Source: Caryophanon latum (GTDB taxonomy: Bacteria; Bacillota; Bacilli; Bacillales_A; Planococcaceae). Taken from it: 64,000 nt of DNA. Where the stretch lies: the NCBI RefSeq assembly GCF_001700325.1, contig NZ_MATO01000015.1:1-64000 (forward strand). Reading direction: 5' to 3'. The notes below the pieces were generated by a model. It was not told the origin of the DNA. It saw nothing but the letters and a program-made list of their open reading frames with translations, and did no database searches. The position numbers were made by a program, and so were the translations under genes. Shown here piece after piece: positions 37,568 through 46,138 of the stretch (position 1 is its first letter; the number at the start of each line of letters is the position of its first letter).

Positions 37568-39487
37568 ATGCACATAGTACAAGATTTAATCACGGCATAT
37601 TCAGAGCATATTGATTTACCAATCGCCTTAGTATCAACAGATGGACAAATTATTTATGAGGCAAATCGTTTCTCCGCTTTACCGAAGCGTGATGTCACAA
37701 TGTGTTTAGCGCTAAGTAGTGATTTGAAATATCCAATGATCGTTTCTGCTACGACGCAATCTGACCAAGTAGAAACGTTTTATTTATTATCGCAGCCGTT
37801 TACGTTGCAGCAATGTACATACATACTTATTGCAGGTAAGTATACATTAACGGAAAGTATGCAACAAAACGAGCATTATCAATCAAAGCATAGCACAGAC
37901 ATCCCTTATATGATGGACTGTTTGCATAATTTATTATATGTATTCATGCTTAAGCACGAACAAGAAGAAAATTTAGTCATCTCAAAGGACATGAAAAACG
38001 TCTTCTATTTATTTGACGATGTTTCGATGCAAAACTTAACGACAGAACAGCTATTAATGAAAATTGTTGAGAAGTTGTATACGTTAAGTAATGTTGATTT
38101 CATCGGCTTTGCGCAAAAAAAGGTGAATAATACATATGAAATTCGGTTCGTTTTAGGTAAAGGTATGGACATTATGTGCGGAGAGCAATTTTATTATGGA
38201 GAAGGTTTACTCGGGCAGGCGTTTTTAAAGAAGAGCCGCTTTTTTTGGGAAAAGCGACAGGAGAGCGTCTACCCAGAGTTTTTTACGAGGCATAAAATTT
38301 ATCCGGAGCAATTGTATGGCATTCCGTTAATTGACGAAAATGAGATCGACACAATAATTTTTGGCGGCATGTTTACGGAGGGGAAATTGCATACAACAGA
38401 TGTTGAAATATTAAACAATATGATTCTTTTAATGACACAAAAAAATAAAGTTGATGTTGAGATTGCCAGTTTGAAAAAAGACCGTATGATTTTTATGGAG
38501 TGGCTCAACTTTGTGGAGCTTGTGAACGAAAATCCACATGATAAAAAAATGGCGATGCACTTATTAAATTTTTGTAGCGTATTAAATGGAGGTCTTGCGT
38601 GCTGTGTGACGATGTGTAATCAAACGGTCGTTACATTAAACACAATTGATGAGCAAATGCGCGCTCAGCATCAAATGTTTAAAGCGGTAAAAATGAAGAA
38701 GCCTTATTTCATTGAACAGACGCCTCATTACTTACATTTTTACTTACAGGATGTTGGGACATATACGATTTATTTTGCAGAAAGTGAATTTTTATATGAT
38801 GAGGTTGCCATGATTACGTCTGTGCTGAAATTGTTTCAGCTCGCCGGTGCAGCGAAGCATACGGAAGTCGAAAAATCTGCTGTAGACTATTATTACAAAG
38901 CGATGAAGGAACTGAATAAAGCAAGCTATGACAACGCAACGACCGCTATTGAGCTCGTGACCAATTTATATAATAAAGAGCTGTTTGATGAACAAACATA
39001 TGAATATTTGTGCGATGTTTGCAAAATATTGCCGTATTCACATTCGTTTTTACAGCAGTACGTTCAACATTTACCACCAATAAGCGAAAGCGCGGAGTTA
39101 GCGACATTTGAGCAAAAAGTCATCGCCTTCCTCGACCGAGAAATAATCGGCAACAATCGCTTTGCCACATTAAAGCATACGCCTAAAGAAGAGGAAGCAT
39201 TACAATTAGCATTAGAAGAGGTTAACAATGTCAACTTGCTTCATAAAACGACGAAGAGCGCGTTCCAACTGAAGTTTCAAGAACTTATTGCCATTACCGA
39301 TGTATTTCAAATTACACACCGCGAAAATGAAGTGCTCATGCTTCTCGTCGAAGGATATAGCAATCAAGAAATTGCCGAGAAGCTGCATATTAGCGCCCAC
39401 ACAGTGAAAAATCATATTACGAACATTTATAAAAAGCTAGACGTGACCGATCGTTACCAAGCGATGAAAAAGATTTTAAAGTTTTAA
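37568..39487 (+). CDS. LuxR-type regulator with GAF-like sensor
   Basis: A 639-residue transcription regulator. The N-terminal 90 residues look PAS-like (IDLPIALVSTDGQIIYEANR); about 140-300 look like a GAF domain (VDFIGFAQKKVNNTYEIRF, then YYGEGLLGQAFLK); a long helical middle follows; the end is a LuxR/FixJ helix-turn-helix (HRENEVLMLLVEGYSNQEIA, then HISAHTVKNHI). No receiver domain is present, so the signal is probably a bound ligand. ATG 37568 follows AAAGGGTGAA. It lies 180 bases behind cheB in the same direction and could control the cluster; that is inference. Confidence 0.82.
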   Translation: MHIVQDLITAYSEHIDLPIALVSTDGQIIYEANRFSALPKRDVTMCLALSSDLKYPMIVSATTQSDQVETFYLLSQPFTLQQCTYILIAGKYTLTESMQQNEHYQSKHSTDIPYMMDCLHNLLYVFMLKHEQEENLVISKDMKNVFYLFDDVSMQNLTTEQLLMKIVEKLYTLSNVDFIGFAQKKVNNTYEIRFVLGKGMDIMCGEQFYYGEGLLGQAFLKKSRFFWEKRQESVYPEFFTRHKIYPEQLYGIPLIDENEIDTIIFGGMFTEGKLHTTDVEILNNMILLMTQKNKVDVEIASLKKDRMIFMEWLNFVELVNENPHDKKMAMHLLNFCSVLNGGLACCVTMCNQTVVTLNTIDEQMRAQHQMFKAVKMKKPYFIEQTPHYLHFYLQDVGTYTIYFAESEFLYDEVAMITSVLKLFQLAGAAKHTEVEKSAVDYYYKAMKELNKASYDNATTAIELVTNLYNKELFDEQTYEYLCDVCKILPYSHSFLQQYVQHLPPISESAELATFEQKVIAFLDREIIGNNRFATLKHTPKEEEALQLALEEVNNVNLLHKTTKSAFQLKFQELIAITDVFQITHRENEVLMLLVEGYSNQEIAEKLHISAHTVKNHITNIYKKLDVTDRYQAMKKILKF

Positions 39488-39488
39488 C

Positions 39489-39531
39489 AAAAACAAGCGA
39501 CGCGAATCATTCACCGCGTCGCTTGTTTTTT
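39489..39531 (+). terminator. Bidirectional terminator
   Basis: ACAAGCGACGCG pairs with CGCGTCGCTTGT, with A/T runs at both sides; it ends the LuxR gene and the convergent SDR gene. Confidence 0.88.
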
Positions 39532-39537
39532 GTCGTT

Positions 39538-40284
39538 TTATAATAAAATTTGACCGCCTGCGCAATTAATTGTCGAGCCTGTCAGCATTTTGCCGTTGTT
39601 CATCGCAAAGATCATCGCCTCCGCTACTTCCTCCGCTGTTGCGGCGATATTCGGTGGCGTCGTCGCATGAATCGCCTTACCGATTTCCTCTGTGTACGTC
39701 ACCGCTGCATTTTTCGAAATCGACGTTAACATGTTGTTCGGTGCAACACCGACAGCGAAAATGTTTTTGTCGTGGTAGTCTTGCCCGATTGATTTCGTTA
39801 AGCCGTTTAACGCGTGCTTTGACATCGAGTACACACCGTTGTATGCAGTTGGCTTAAATGAGTTAGACGATACCGTATTAACGATTGTGCCACCGCCATT
39901 TTCAAGCATATGAGAAATGACATACTTCACGCCGAAAAACGCGCCTTTTACGTTAACGTTCATAATGCGGTCGTACTCGTTTTCATCGTACTCATGCAGT
40001 AAGCGAAATGGAATCATTAAGCCGGCATTGTTGAAAAATACATCAATTGTGCCGAACGCTTCGATCGTTTTTGCAACGTAGTTTTGAACGTTTTCCTCGT
40101 TTGACACATCTGCCTGAATGAACAATGCATTCGCGCCAGCTTCTTTCGCAAGGGCAACCGTTTTTTCGCCTTCTTCAACGTTGAAATCAACGACCGCAAT
40201 GTTGTGACCATTTTCAGCGAGCTTCAGTACAGTAGCGCGACCTAACCCTGTTGCCGCACCGGTAATTAAAATATTTTTCGTCAT
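39538..40284 (-). CDS. Short-chain dehydrogenase/reductase
   Basis: A 248-residue classical SDR using NAD(P)H. It shows the Rossmann glycine motif TGAATGLGRA (about 8-17), the acidic VVDFNVE that favours NAD over NADP, FNNAG (about 89-93), and the catalytic S-Y-x-x-x-K with YSMSK. The ending GSTINCAGGQ is usual. AGGAGG precedes ATG 40284. Substrate unknown. Confidence 0.88.
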   Translation of the reverse strand: MTKNILITGAATGLGRATVLKLAENGHNIAVVDFNVEEGEKTVALAKEAGANALFIQADVSNEENVQNYVAKTIEAFGTIDVFFNNAGLMIPFRLLHEYDENEYDRIMNVNVKGAFFGVKYVISHMLENGGGTIVNTVSSNSFKPTAYNGVYSMSKHALNGLTKSIGQDYHDKNIFAVGVAPNNMLTSISKNAAVTYTEEIGKAIHATTPPNIAATAEEVAEAMIFAMNNGKMLTGSTINCAGGQILL

Positions 40285-40683
40285 AACAAAACCTCCTACT
40301 ATGTATTAATTTAATTGTAGCAGATTCGATAATGTGTGCAATTTTTTGCTCTGTTTGTCATAGTGAGGTTTATGACTGAAAAAAAGCATGGCATATGAAG
40401 CGTGCTTGAAATAATACGCTTGTCAATAAAATATCGTTCATCACCGTAAGTTATGGTTGTTGCATAAAGGTTGCTTGAAACGAGAGGCGGACTCCAACGG
40501 GAAAAGTATCCGCCGTAATGAAAGAACGATCAATAACATATTTTTTTAATATAAATATATCGTTTGTAGGTATATGAGTTTATTTTTAAAAAAGTTTTTA
40601 ATTTAAAAGATGTTGATTACTATTCAGTATGTAGTTAATATGGAGTGGTTGTGATTATATATATGGTGGAAAGAGGTTATTTT
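40285..40683. other. Divergent intergenic region with family A half-copy
   Basis: Positions 40436-40515 match the 5' half of family A (GTTCATCACCGTAAG, GAAACGAGAGGCGGACTCC). The remaining AT-rich stretch 40520-40680 probably carries the promoter of the split phosphotransferase operon; no clear operator is seen. Confidence 0.6.
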
Positions 40684-41574
40684 GTGTATACAGTTTTTCT
40701 ACGTGATGCAATTCATGAGCCGATTGAGCAAATAGGCTCAAAAGCGATGCATTTATCGAACATTATCGATCAAGCGGTTACTATTCCAAATGGTTTCGTC
40801 ATTAAAGCATCTGCATTGCAAGCGTTTATGCGTGTCAATGATCTACATAGCAGTGATGCATCGTTTGAACAAGCATTTCATGACGCAGCGCTGCCAGAGG
40901 AAATGATCGCCGAAATAATGGATGCGTTTGCGAAACTGCAGCAGTTAACAGGTGATGACACGTTACATGTAGCGGTGCGCTCATCGTCATCAGCGGAGGA
41001 TTTAGAAGATGCGTCATTTGCCGGGCAATATGACACGATTTTAAATGTGCAGCAACAAGGATTAGTGCAGGCTGTGAAAGCTTGCTGGCAATCGGTATTT
41101 TCAGCGCATGCAGCGAGCTATGCGCAGCAGCAAAACATTTCGCTTGATGCATTTCCGATGGGAGTACTCGTGCAGCAAATGGTAGAACCAGATGTGTCGG
41201 GTGTTATTTTTAGTATGAATCCGATTACAGAAAGTAAAGACGAACTAATTATTAATGCGAGCTACGGATTAGGTGAGGCAGTTGTATCAGGTATGGTCAC
41301 ACCAGACACATTCATTGTACATAAAGAGACAAAAGCAATTGAACGTGATTTAGGCTTGAAGGAAATGAAAATAATCGGCACGGACGATGGGCTTGTAGAA
41401 ATAACGTTAACAGAGGAAGAGAGCGATGTTTTTTGTTTACGTGATGAAGCGGTGTTACAGCTAGCGGACATGACCGTATTACTTGAAGCGTTTTATCAAT
41501 ATCCGGTTGATATCGAATTTGCAGTAAAAAATGAGCAAGTATACGTATTACAATCAAGACCAGTAACAGCATAA
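40684..41574 (+). CDS. PEP/pyruvate-binding (ATP-grasp) subunit, RPH-like
   Basis: A 296-residue protein consisting only of the ATP-grasp domain of PEP-synthase-like enzymes: GSKAMHLSNI, VRSSSSAEDLEDASFAGQYD, VQQMVEPDVSGVIFSMNP and a final VLQSRPVTA, the exact end of that domain in larger enzymes. It would bind ATP and phosphorylate the swivelling His domain encoded next. GTG 40684 follows AGAGG; an earlier ATG at 40663 is possible. Together with the next gene the length (839) is close to rifampicin phosphotransferase (about 865), so I read it as a split RPH-like enzyme. Confidence 0.8.
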   Translation: MYTVFLRDAIHEPIEQIGSKAMHLSNIIDQAVTIPNGFVIKASALQAFMRVNDLHSSDASFEQAFHDAALPEEMIAEIMDAFAKLQQLTGDDTLHVAVRSSSSAEDLEDASFAGQYDTILNVQQQGLVQAVKACWQSVFSAHAASYAQQQNISLDAFPMGVLVQQMVEPDVSGVIFSMNPITESKDELIINASYGLGEAVVSGMVTPDTFIVHKETKAIERDLGLKEMKIIGTDDGLVEITLTEEESDVFCLRDEAVLQLADMTVLLEAFYQYPVDIEFAVKNEQVYVLQSRPVTA

Positions 41575-41587
41575 AAGGAGCATACAA

Positions 41588-43219
41588 ATGGTACAACTAC
41601 AAAATTTTCGCGATGAATTATTATTAAACGACAACGATATTGAAAACAGCTTTTGGTTTTTAGATGAGCTGCATTTACCAGATACGTTAACACCGCTATT
41701 TGCGTCTTACATGGCACCAGCTGTGACAGAGGGAACGTTAAAGGCATATGAAACTTTAAAGCTACCGATTCACCAATTCCATATTAAAATTAAAGATTCT
41801 CATTACTACCAATGCACACGTCCGTATGAAGGTGACGTTATGGCACGCATTCAAGAAAACATTGCAGCAGATGGTGAGCGCTTCCCGAAGCTAAGTGAAA
41901 TTTTCTGGGGCTACATTCATAATGAGCTATTGCCACAATATGAAAAAATGGACGGCTACCGCGAGCAAGGTGTAACGCTTGAAACGGCGAAAGATATATT
42001 ACTTGAGCTGTATGCATTTTATAAGCGCGCATGGGAAATTCATTTCGAGGTCGTTATGCCACGTGGTTCACTTGGACTTGCGTTAGAGGACGCATATAAG
42101 CAATTAACCGGCGACGACAATGTGACAATTGTGTACGATTTCGTTGAAGGTGTGATGAACAAGTCGCTTGAAACAGACCGCGCTGTATGGCAATTAGCAG
42201 ACGCTGTAAAAGCATCGGACGTGCTGCGTGCTGCATTTGACGCCAATGCATTACCACAGCTTGAAGAGGCGCTAAAGCAAACAGCAGAGGGCATCGCATT
42301 TTTACAAGATATGCATGCAGTTGTGCAGCAATACGGCTGGCGCATCGCGAAATCTCATGAGTTTTCAGACGAAACGTGGATTGAAAATAACGAATACATT
42401 TTCGAGGTTATCGCTGAATATTTAACGAAAGAGTATAACTTTGATGAAGAGTTTGCGAACGTTGTAGCAATACGTGAAGAAAAAGTGGCGAGCTTACTTG
42501 AGAAGTATGAGGATAGCCCACAAAAGGCGGCGTTTATGCAAGTGCATGAATGGGCACTACAATATTGGGGAGTTGACGAAGATCACCATTTTTACATCGA
42601 TGCGATGCTACCGTCAAAATCACGCCTCTTATTGCTAGCAATCGGTGCGCTACTTGTTGAAGCGAATGTGATCGAAAACGACAGTGACATTTTCTACTTC
42701 TATTTAGACGAACTAGTGGAACTACTTGATGCACCAACGAATAAAGCAGAACTTGTTGCACAGCGTCGAGCAATGGTCGAAGAGGACGGCAAAAAAGACA
42801 TTCCAGCAAACTACGGTACACCTCCACAGGAAGAGGCAGCGCCAGTTATTGAGCGTATTTTCGGTACGAAGGCAGCAGAAGTCAATGAAGTAGAAAAAAG
42901 CTTCAAAGGTTACGCTGCATCTAAAGGTGAGCATACAGGTATTGTGCGTATCGTGCGCGACCAACAAGACTTCGCAAAAGTAACAGAAGGCGACGTGCTC
43001 GTATGTAAAACGACGTTACCACCTTGGACAGTGTTATTTTCAATCGCAGGTGCGGTTATTACAGATGCAGGTGGAATTTTATCGCACGCAGGTACAGTCG
43101 CACGCGAATATAAATTACCAGCAGTGCTCGGTACAAAAGTTGGTACGTCATTGTTAAAGGACGGCGATGTTGTAAAGGTAGACGGAACTAACGGAGTCGT
43201 TTATATTGTTCAGCAATAA
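41588..43219 (+). CDS. Substrate and phospho-His subunit, RPH-like
   Basis: A 543-residue protein. Residues 1-430 are helical and correspond in place to the rifampicin-binding domain of RPH; the C-terminal 90 residues are the mobile PEP-utiliser domain with the phospho-His motif GGILSHAGTVAREYKLPAVLG. AAAAGGAG precedes ATG, 13 bases after the ATP-grasp gene. In intact RPH the ATP and His domains are one chain; here they are separate. Phosphorylation of an antibiotic is the best guess, supported by the overlapping exporter gene; another small substrate is possible. Confidence 0.78.
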   Translation: MVQLQNFRDELLLNDNDIENSFWFLDELHLPDTLTPLFASYMAPAVTEGTLKAYETLKLPIHQFHIKIKDSHYYQCTRPYEGDVMARIQENIAADGERFPKLSEIFWGYIHNELLPQYEKMDGYREQGVTLETAKDILLELYAFYKRAWEIHFEVVMPRGSLGLALEDAYKQLTGDDNVTIVYDFVEGVMNKSLETDRAVWQLADAVKASDVLRAAFDANALPQLEEALKQTAEGIAFLQDMHAVVQQYGWRIAKSHEFSDETWIENNEYIFEVIAEYLTKEYNFDEEFANVVAIREEKVASLLEKYEDSPQKAAFMQVHEWALQYWGVDEDHHFYIDAMLPSKSRLLLLAIGALLVEANVIENDSDIFYFYLDELVELLDAPTNKAELVAQRRAMVEEDGKKDIPANYGTPPQEEAAPVIERIFGTKAAEVNEVEKSFKGYAASKGEHTGIVRIVRDQQDFAKVTEGDVLVCKTTLPPWTVLFSIAGAVITDAGGILSHAGTVAREYKLPAVLGTKVGTSLLKDGDVVKVDGTNGVVYIVQQ

Positions 43220-44504
43220 AAGCACGATCGCCATCGTTGCAATATTACTCGGCACTTTTATTGTTCCGATTAACTCAACGATGGTGTCAGTCGGCTTACA
43301 AAGCGTTGCGACGTCGATGAATATGAGCATGAGCAGCATTACGTGGGTTGTGACAATTTATTTAATCGTCATGACCGTTGCACAGCCGCTCGCTGGGAAA
43401 ATTGGCGACTTGTACGGCAATCGACGCATTTTTTTAGTTGGCATCGTGCTATTTTTAGTTGCATCGATTGTATGTATGCTCGCTTCAAATTTCATCACGC
43501 TATTAATCGGTCGCGCTGTGCAGGCGTTTGGAGGTGCGCTCATTACACCGAATGCAACAGCAATGCTGCGATACATCACACCGAAAGAGAAGCTAGTGCA
43601 AACGTTTGGCATATTCGGATTTTCCATGTCACTCGGTGCGGCAATCGGTCCGTTGCTCGGTGCGCTGTTAATTGAGCAGTGGAGCTGGCATGCAACATTT
43701 GCGGTAAACGTACCAATTTTAGTTGTAGCGTTTATGGCGGCGATGCGTTACGTGCCGCATGTTGAGGTGCAAAAGCAGGCGAAGCTCGATTTAATTGGTT
43801 CAAGCTTATTTGCCATTACGTTAAGTAGCATCGTGCTCATCGTCACGCAGCAAAATTATACGAACGTTGTGCTATGGCTAATTGTTATTGTGGGTGCCAT
43901 TGCATTTGTGCGATATGAGCAGCGCATTGAAGCACCACTTATTGATTTTCAGCTATTTCGTAAGCGCAATTTCCGTGCGGCGAACATGTCGATTTTATTA
44001 AACAACGGTGTTATGTATGGCACACTGTTGTTAATGCCGACGTTGCTCGTAATTGACGAGCGGTTTACATTAACGCAAATTGGTGCGGCGCTATTTACGT
44101 TTTCAGTAGCAATTTCGATTTTCTCGTGGATCGGTGGTAAGTTCGAGGGATCCATCGGGCGAAAGCGAACGATTACATTAGCGTTTATTATTACTGCATT
44201 AGCGATGTGTAGCTACTTCTTACTAATAACGAACAGTTCGCTCCTCGTGCTGCACGTCATTTTATTTGTAGCAGGCATCGGGCTTGGTATCGGCGTTCCA
44301 TCGATGCAGGCAGCGTCATTAAGCGATGTTGACAAATCTGCATCAGGTGTCGCATCAGGCATTTATTCAACGTTTCGTTACATCGGTTCGACAATTGCAT
44401 CGGTACTTATTAGTTTACAGCTAGGTGCATCGATTATGATGAGTGTGCTCGTTATCTTTGCGGTCGTTGGTATTGTTGTAAGTGCACAGTTTGAAGAAAT
44501 GTAA
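43206..44504 (+). CDS. MFS drug exporter (DHA2-like)
   Basis: A 432-residue major facilitator protein with about 12-14 membrane segments. The loop GKIGDLYGNRRIFLVG is the MFS motif A; INSTMVSVGLQ is the DHA2 motif D-like start, and GAAIGPLLGALL is antiporter motif C. It starts at TTG 43206 behind CGGAG, 14 bases inside the RPH-like gene, so export and modification genes are coupled. Substrate unknown; drug export is inferred. Confidence 0.82.
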   Translation: MFSNKSTIAIVAILLGTFIVPINSTMVSVGLQSVATSMNMSMSSITWVVTIYLIVMTVAQPLAGKIGDLYGNRRIFLVGIVLFLVASIVCMLASNFITLLIGRAVQAFGGALITPNATAMLRYITPKEKLVQTFGIFGFSMSLGAAIGPLLGALLIEQWSWHATFAVNVPILVVAFMAAMRYVPHVEVQKQAKLDLIGSSLFAITLSSIVLIVTQQNYTNVVLWLIVIVGAIAFVRYEQRIEAPLIDFQLFRKRNFRAANMSILLNNGVMYGTLLLMPTLLVIDERFTLTQIGAALFTFSVAISIFSWIGGKFEGSIGRKRTITLAFIITALAMCSYFLLITNSSLLVLHVILFVAGIGLGIGVPSMQAASLSDVDKSASGVASGIYSTFRYIGSTIASVLISLQLGASIMMSVLVIFAVVGIVVSAQFEEM

Positions 44505-44506
44505 AG

Positions 44507-44540
44507 AAACGAGGCAATCGATTTTTAAGTTGCCTCGTTT
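44507..44540 (+). terminator. Intrinsic terminator of the RPH/MFS operon
   Basis: AAACGAGGCAA pairs with TTGCCTCGTTT. Confidence 0.75.
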
Positions 44541-44557
44541 AAACGAACGAGCATCAT

Positions 44558-44600
44558 AAAAAAAGGCGGTGAAACAATTAACTGTTTCATCGCCTTTTTG
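44558..44600 (-). terminator. Bidirectional terminator
   Basis: AAAAAGGCGGTGAAACA pairs with TGTTTCATCGCCTTTTT (one G-U). It ends the HEAT-repeat gene on the minus strand. Confidence 0.8.
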
Positions 44601-44606
44601 CATGCA

Positions 44607-45047
44607 TTATTTACGTGTAGCTGTTTTTGCCCAAAGTTCTTCAACCCATGCGTCGAATTTTGTGCCCATTTCGCCTTCATATGTGTTGTAAATGTCGCTG
44701 CGCATTTTGCCAAGCTTCACTTTGAAGTCTTCTACTGTGTGATCAGCAGGTAAGCTTTTCTTCACACGGACGAATACTTTTTTCACGTCTTTTATTAAGT
44801 CGCCTTTAGGAGCTTCATATGCTGGTACGTTTTCGCCCATTGCTTTTAATGCTTTTGCCGCTGCTTCGCGCACTTTTGTTACTAAGTCGGCTTTCGCTGT
44901 GTATTGTAGCATTTTAATCGTTTCGTCTGTTTTGTAGGCGCTAAGCTCTTTAACCGCTTGTAGACGCTCTTCCCAGTTCGCTGTGCGATTAATTGATTTT
45001 TTCAGTTCGTTAAAGTTTTCTGGTAATTCTTGTTTGAAATTTTTCAT
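44607..45047 (-). CDS. HEAT-repeat protein
   Basis: A 146-residue helical protein. Residues 20-75 show two HEAT-like helices pairs (NWEERLQAVKELSAYKTDET, then REAAAKALKAMGEN). The remainder is lysine-rich and ends in a Trp-containing helix. Such modules mediate protein contacts; partner unknown. ATG 45047 is behind AAGGAGAG; the frame opens further upstream but without a site. Confidence 0.7.
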   Translation of the reverse strand: MKNFKQELPENFNELKKSINRTANWEERLQAVKELSAYKTDETIKMLQYTAKADLVTKVREAAAKALKAMGENVPAYEAPKGDLIKDVKKVFVRVKKSLPADHTVEDFKVKLGKMRSDIYNTYEGEMGTKFDAWVEELWAKTATRK

Positions 45048-45118
45048 GTTTTCTCTCCTTATCATCGTCTTATACGATGCCGTACGTTCAAGTATACCAC
45101 GAACGAGACAGAAAGCGT

Positions 45119-45153
45119 GAAAAAAAGCTTTTACACCGAAGTATAAAAGCTTT
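45119..45153 (-). terminator. Intrinsic terminator of the DUF3243 gene
   Basis: AAAGCTTTTA pairs with TAAAAGCTTT; on the minus strand a T-run follows. Confidence 0.8.
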
Positions 45154-45162
45154 ATCAATTGT

Positions 45163-45468
45163 TTATGTTTGTACCATTTTTACGAGCACGAGCGCGATAT
45201 GCTTTTTCGCATCCTCATCGGCTACGTTCCACATTTCTTGCAGTAGCTTTTGCTCGCGGTTACGTGGCTCCTCATTTTTTGCTAAGTGATCGGCTACAAA
45301 CTTGGCGCTTTTTGCTAAAAATTCATCGCTAAGCCCGAGCTTTTTACCTTTTGACAGCTGTTCGTTTAAGTAATTTTTGAAATCGTTAAAGTCGTTCAAA
45401 ATCGCTTCCTTTTCCTCGGCCGATAAATCCTCGATGTGCTGGTTCACGTTTTGTAATTCTTCTGACAT
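45163..45468 (-). CDS. DUF3243 family protein
   Basis: A 101-residue protein with the DUF3243 pattern: FNDFKNYLNEQLSKGKKLGL, AKFVADHLAKNEEPRN and EQKLLQEMWNVA. Common in Bacillales; role unknown. ATG 45468 is behind GCAGGAG. Confidence 0.85.
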   Translation of the reverse strand: MSEELQNVNQHIEDLSAEEKEAILNDFNDFKNYLNEQLSKGKKLGLSDEFLAKSAKFVADHLAKNEEPRNREQKLLQEMWNVADEDAKKHIALVLVKMVQT

Positions 45469-46138
45469 AGTACGACTCCTGCTACTAAAAACGTGATCAA
45501 ATGAATTCATTGGATTATACCCGATTAAGCGAATATGCTCTTTCCTAATATTCGCTAATCTAGCATGCAGCTTTGCATCTTCATAAGCTGTCGCTGCCTG
45601 TTTTTAGCGCAGAATTCACCTCACTTTCGCTGTTTGTTTTGTTAATCGGTGCGTGTAGCTTTCATTACTTTGACCATTTCCATTTTGTACGTAATTCATG
45701 TTTTCAAATGTCGGATCGTGAAGGACATCATTTTTTTGATAACAGCTTTAATCCTCCTTTGTATAGATTAAAAGTGCTCTCGATATATGTGTACCTTTTT
45801 TATGTGAAGATAAACATGAAATTTTTACAAAATATTATGATGAATGAAGAAAAGTCGTGGTGAAACAATATGAATGACAAAAATATGAATATTATGCAAG
45901 AAAATTCGCTTTTTGTTTTGAAGATGAGTAGAACTAACGAATTAATTCGTTTACTATAGAAATAGTCTTTTAGATTAAAAATAGGTTCATCACGTAAGCT
46001 AGGATTGACGCATAAAAAGTGCTTGAAAAGAGATGGGAATCGTGAGCCTCGAGTTCCCTAGTCGTGCAAAGCAACTTTAAGTTATTGTGAAAAGCCTGAA
46101 AATTGACAGAAGATGAAGGGTAGAAAAGAGATGAGTAG
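45469..46138. other. Intergenic region with a shortened family A element
   Basis: A family A copy of 113 bp lies at 45984-46096 (starts GGTTCATCACGTAAG, ends TTATTGTGAAAAGCC), flanked by TAAAAATA and TGAAAATT, a decayed 8-base duplication. An open frame of 96 codons at 45573-45863 has no ribosome site or family resemblance. The promoter of the downstream receptor must lie here. Confidence 0.65.

Noticed and set aside
45573-45863. 96-codon ORF with a hydrophobic start
   Set aside because: No ribosome site, Phe/His/Tyr-rich random-looking composition and no family resemblance; it lies in an intergenic region with repeat remnants.
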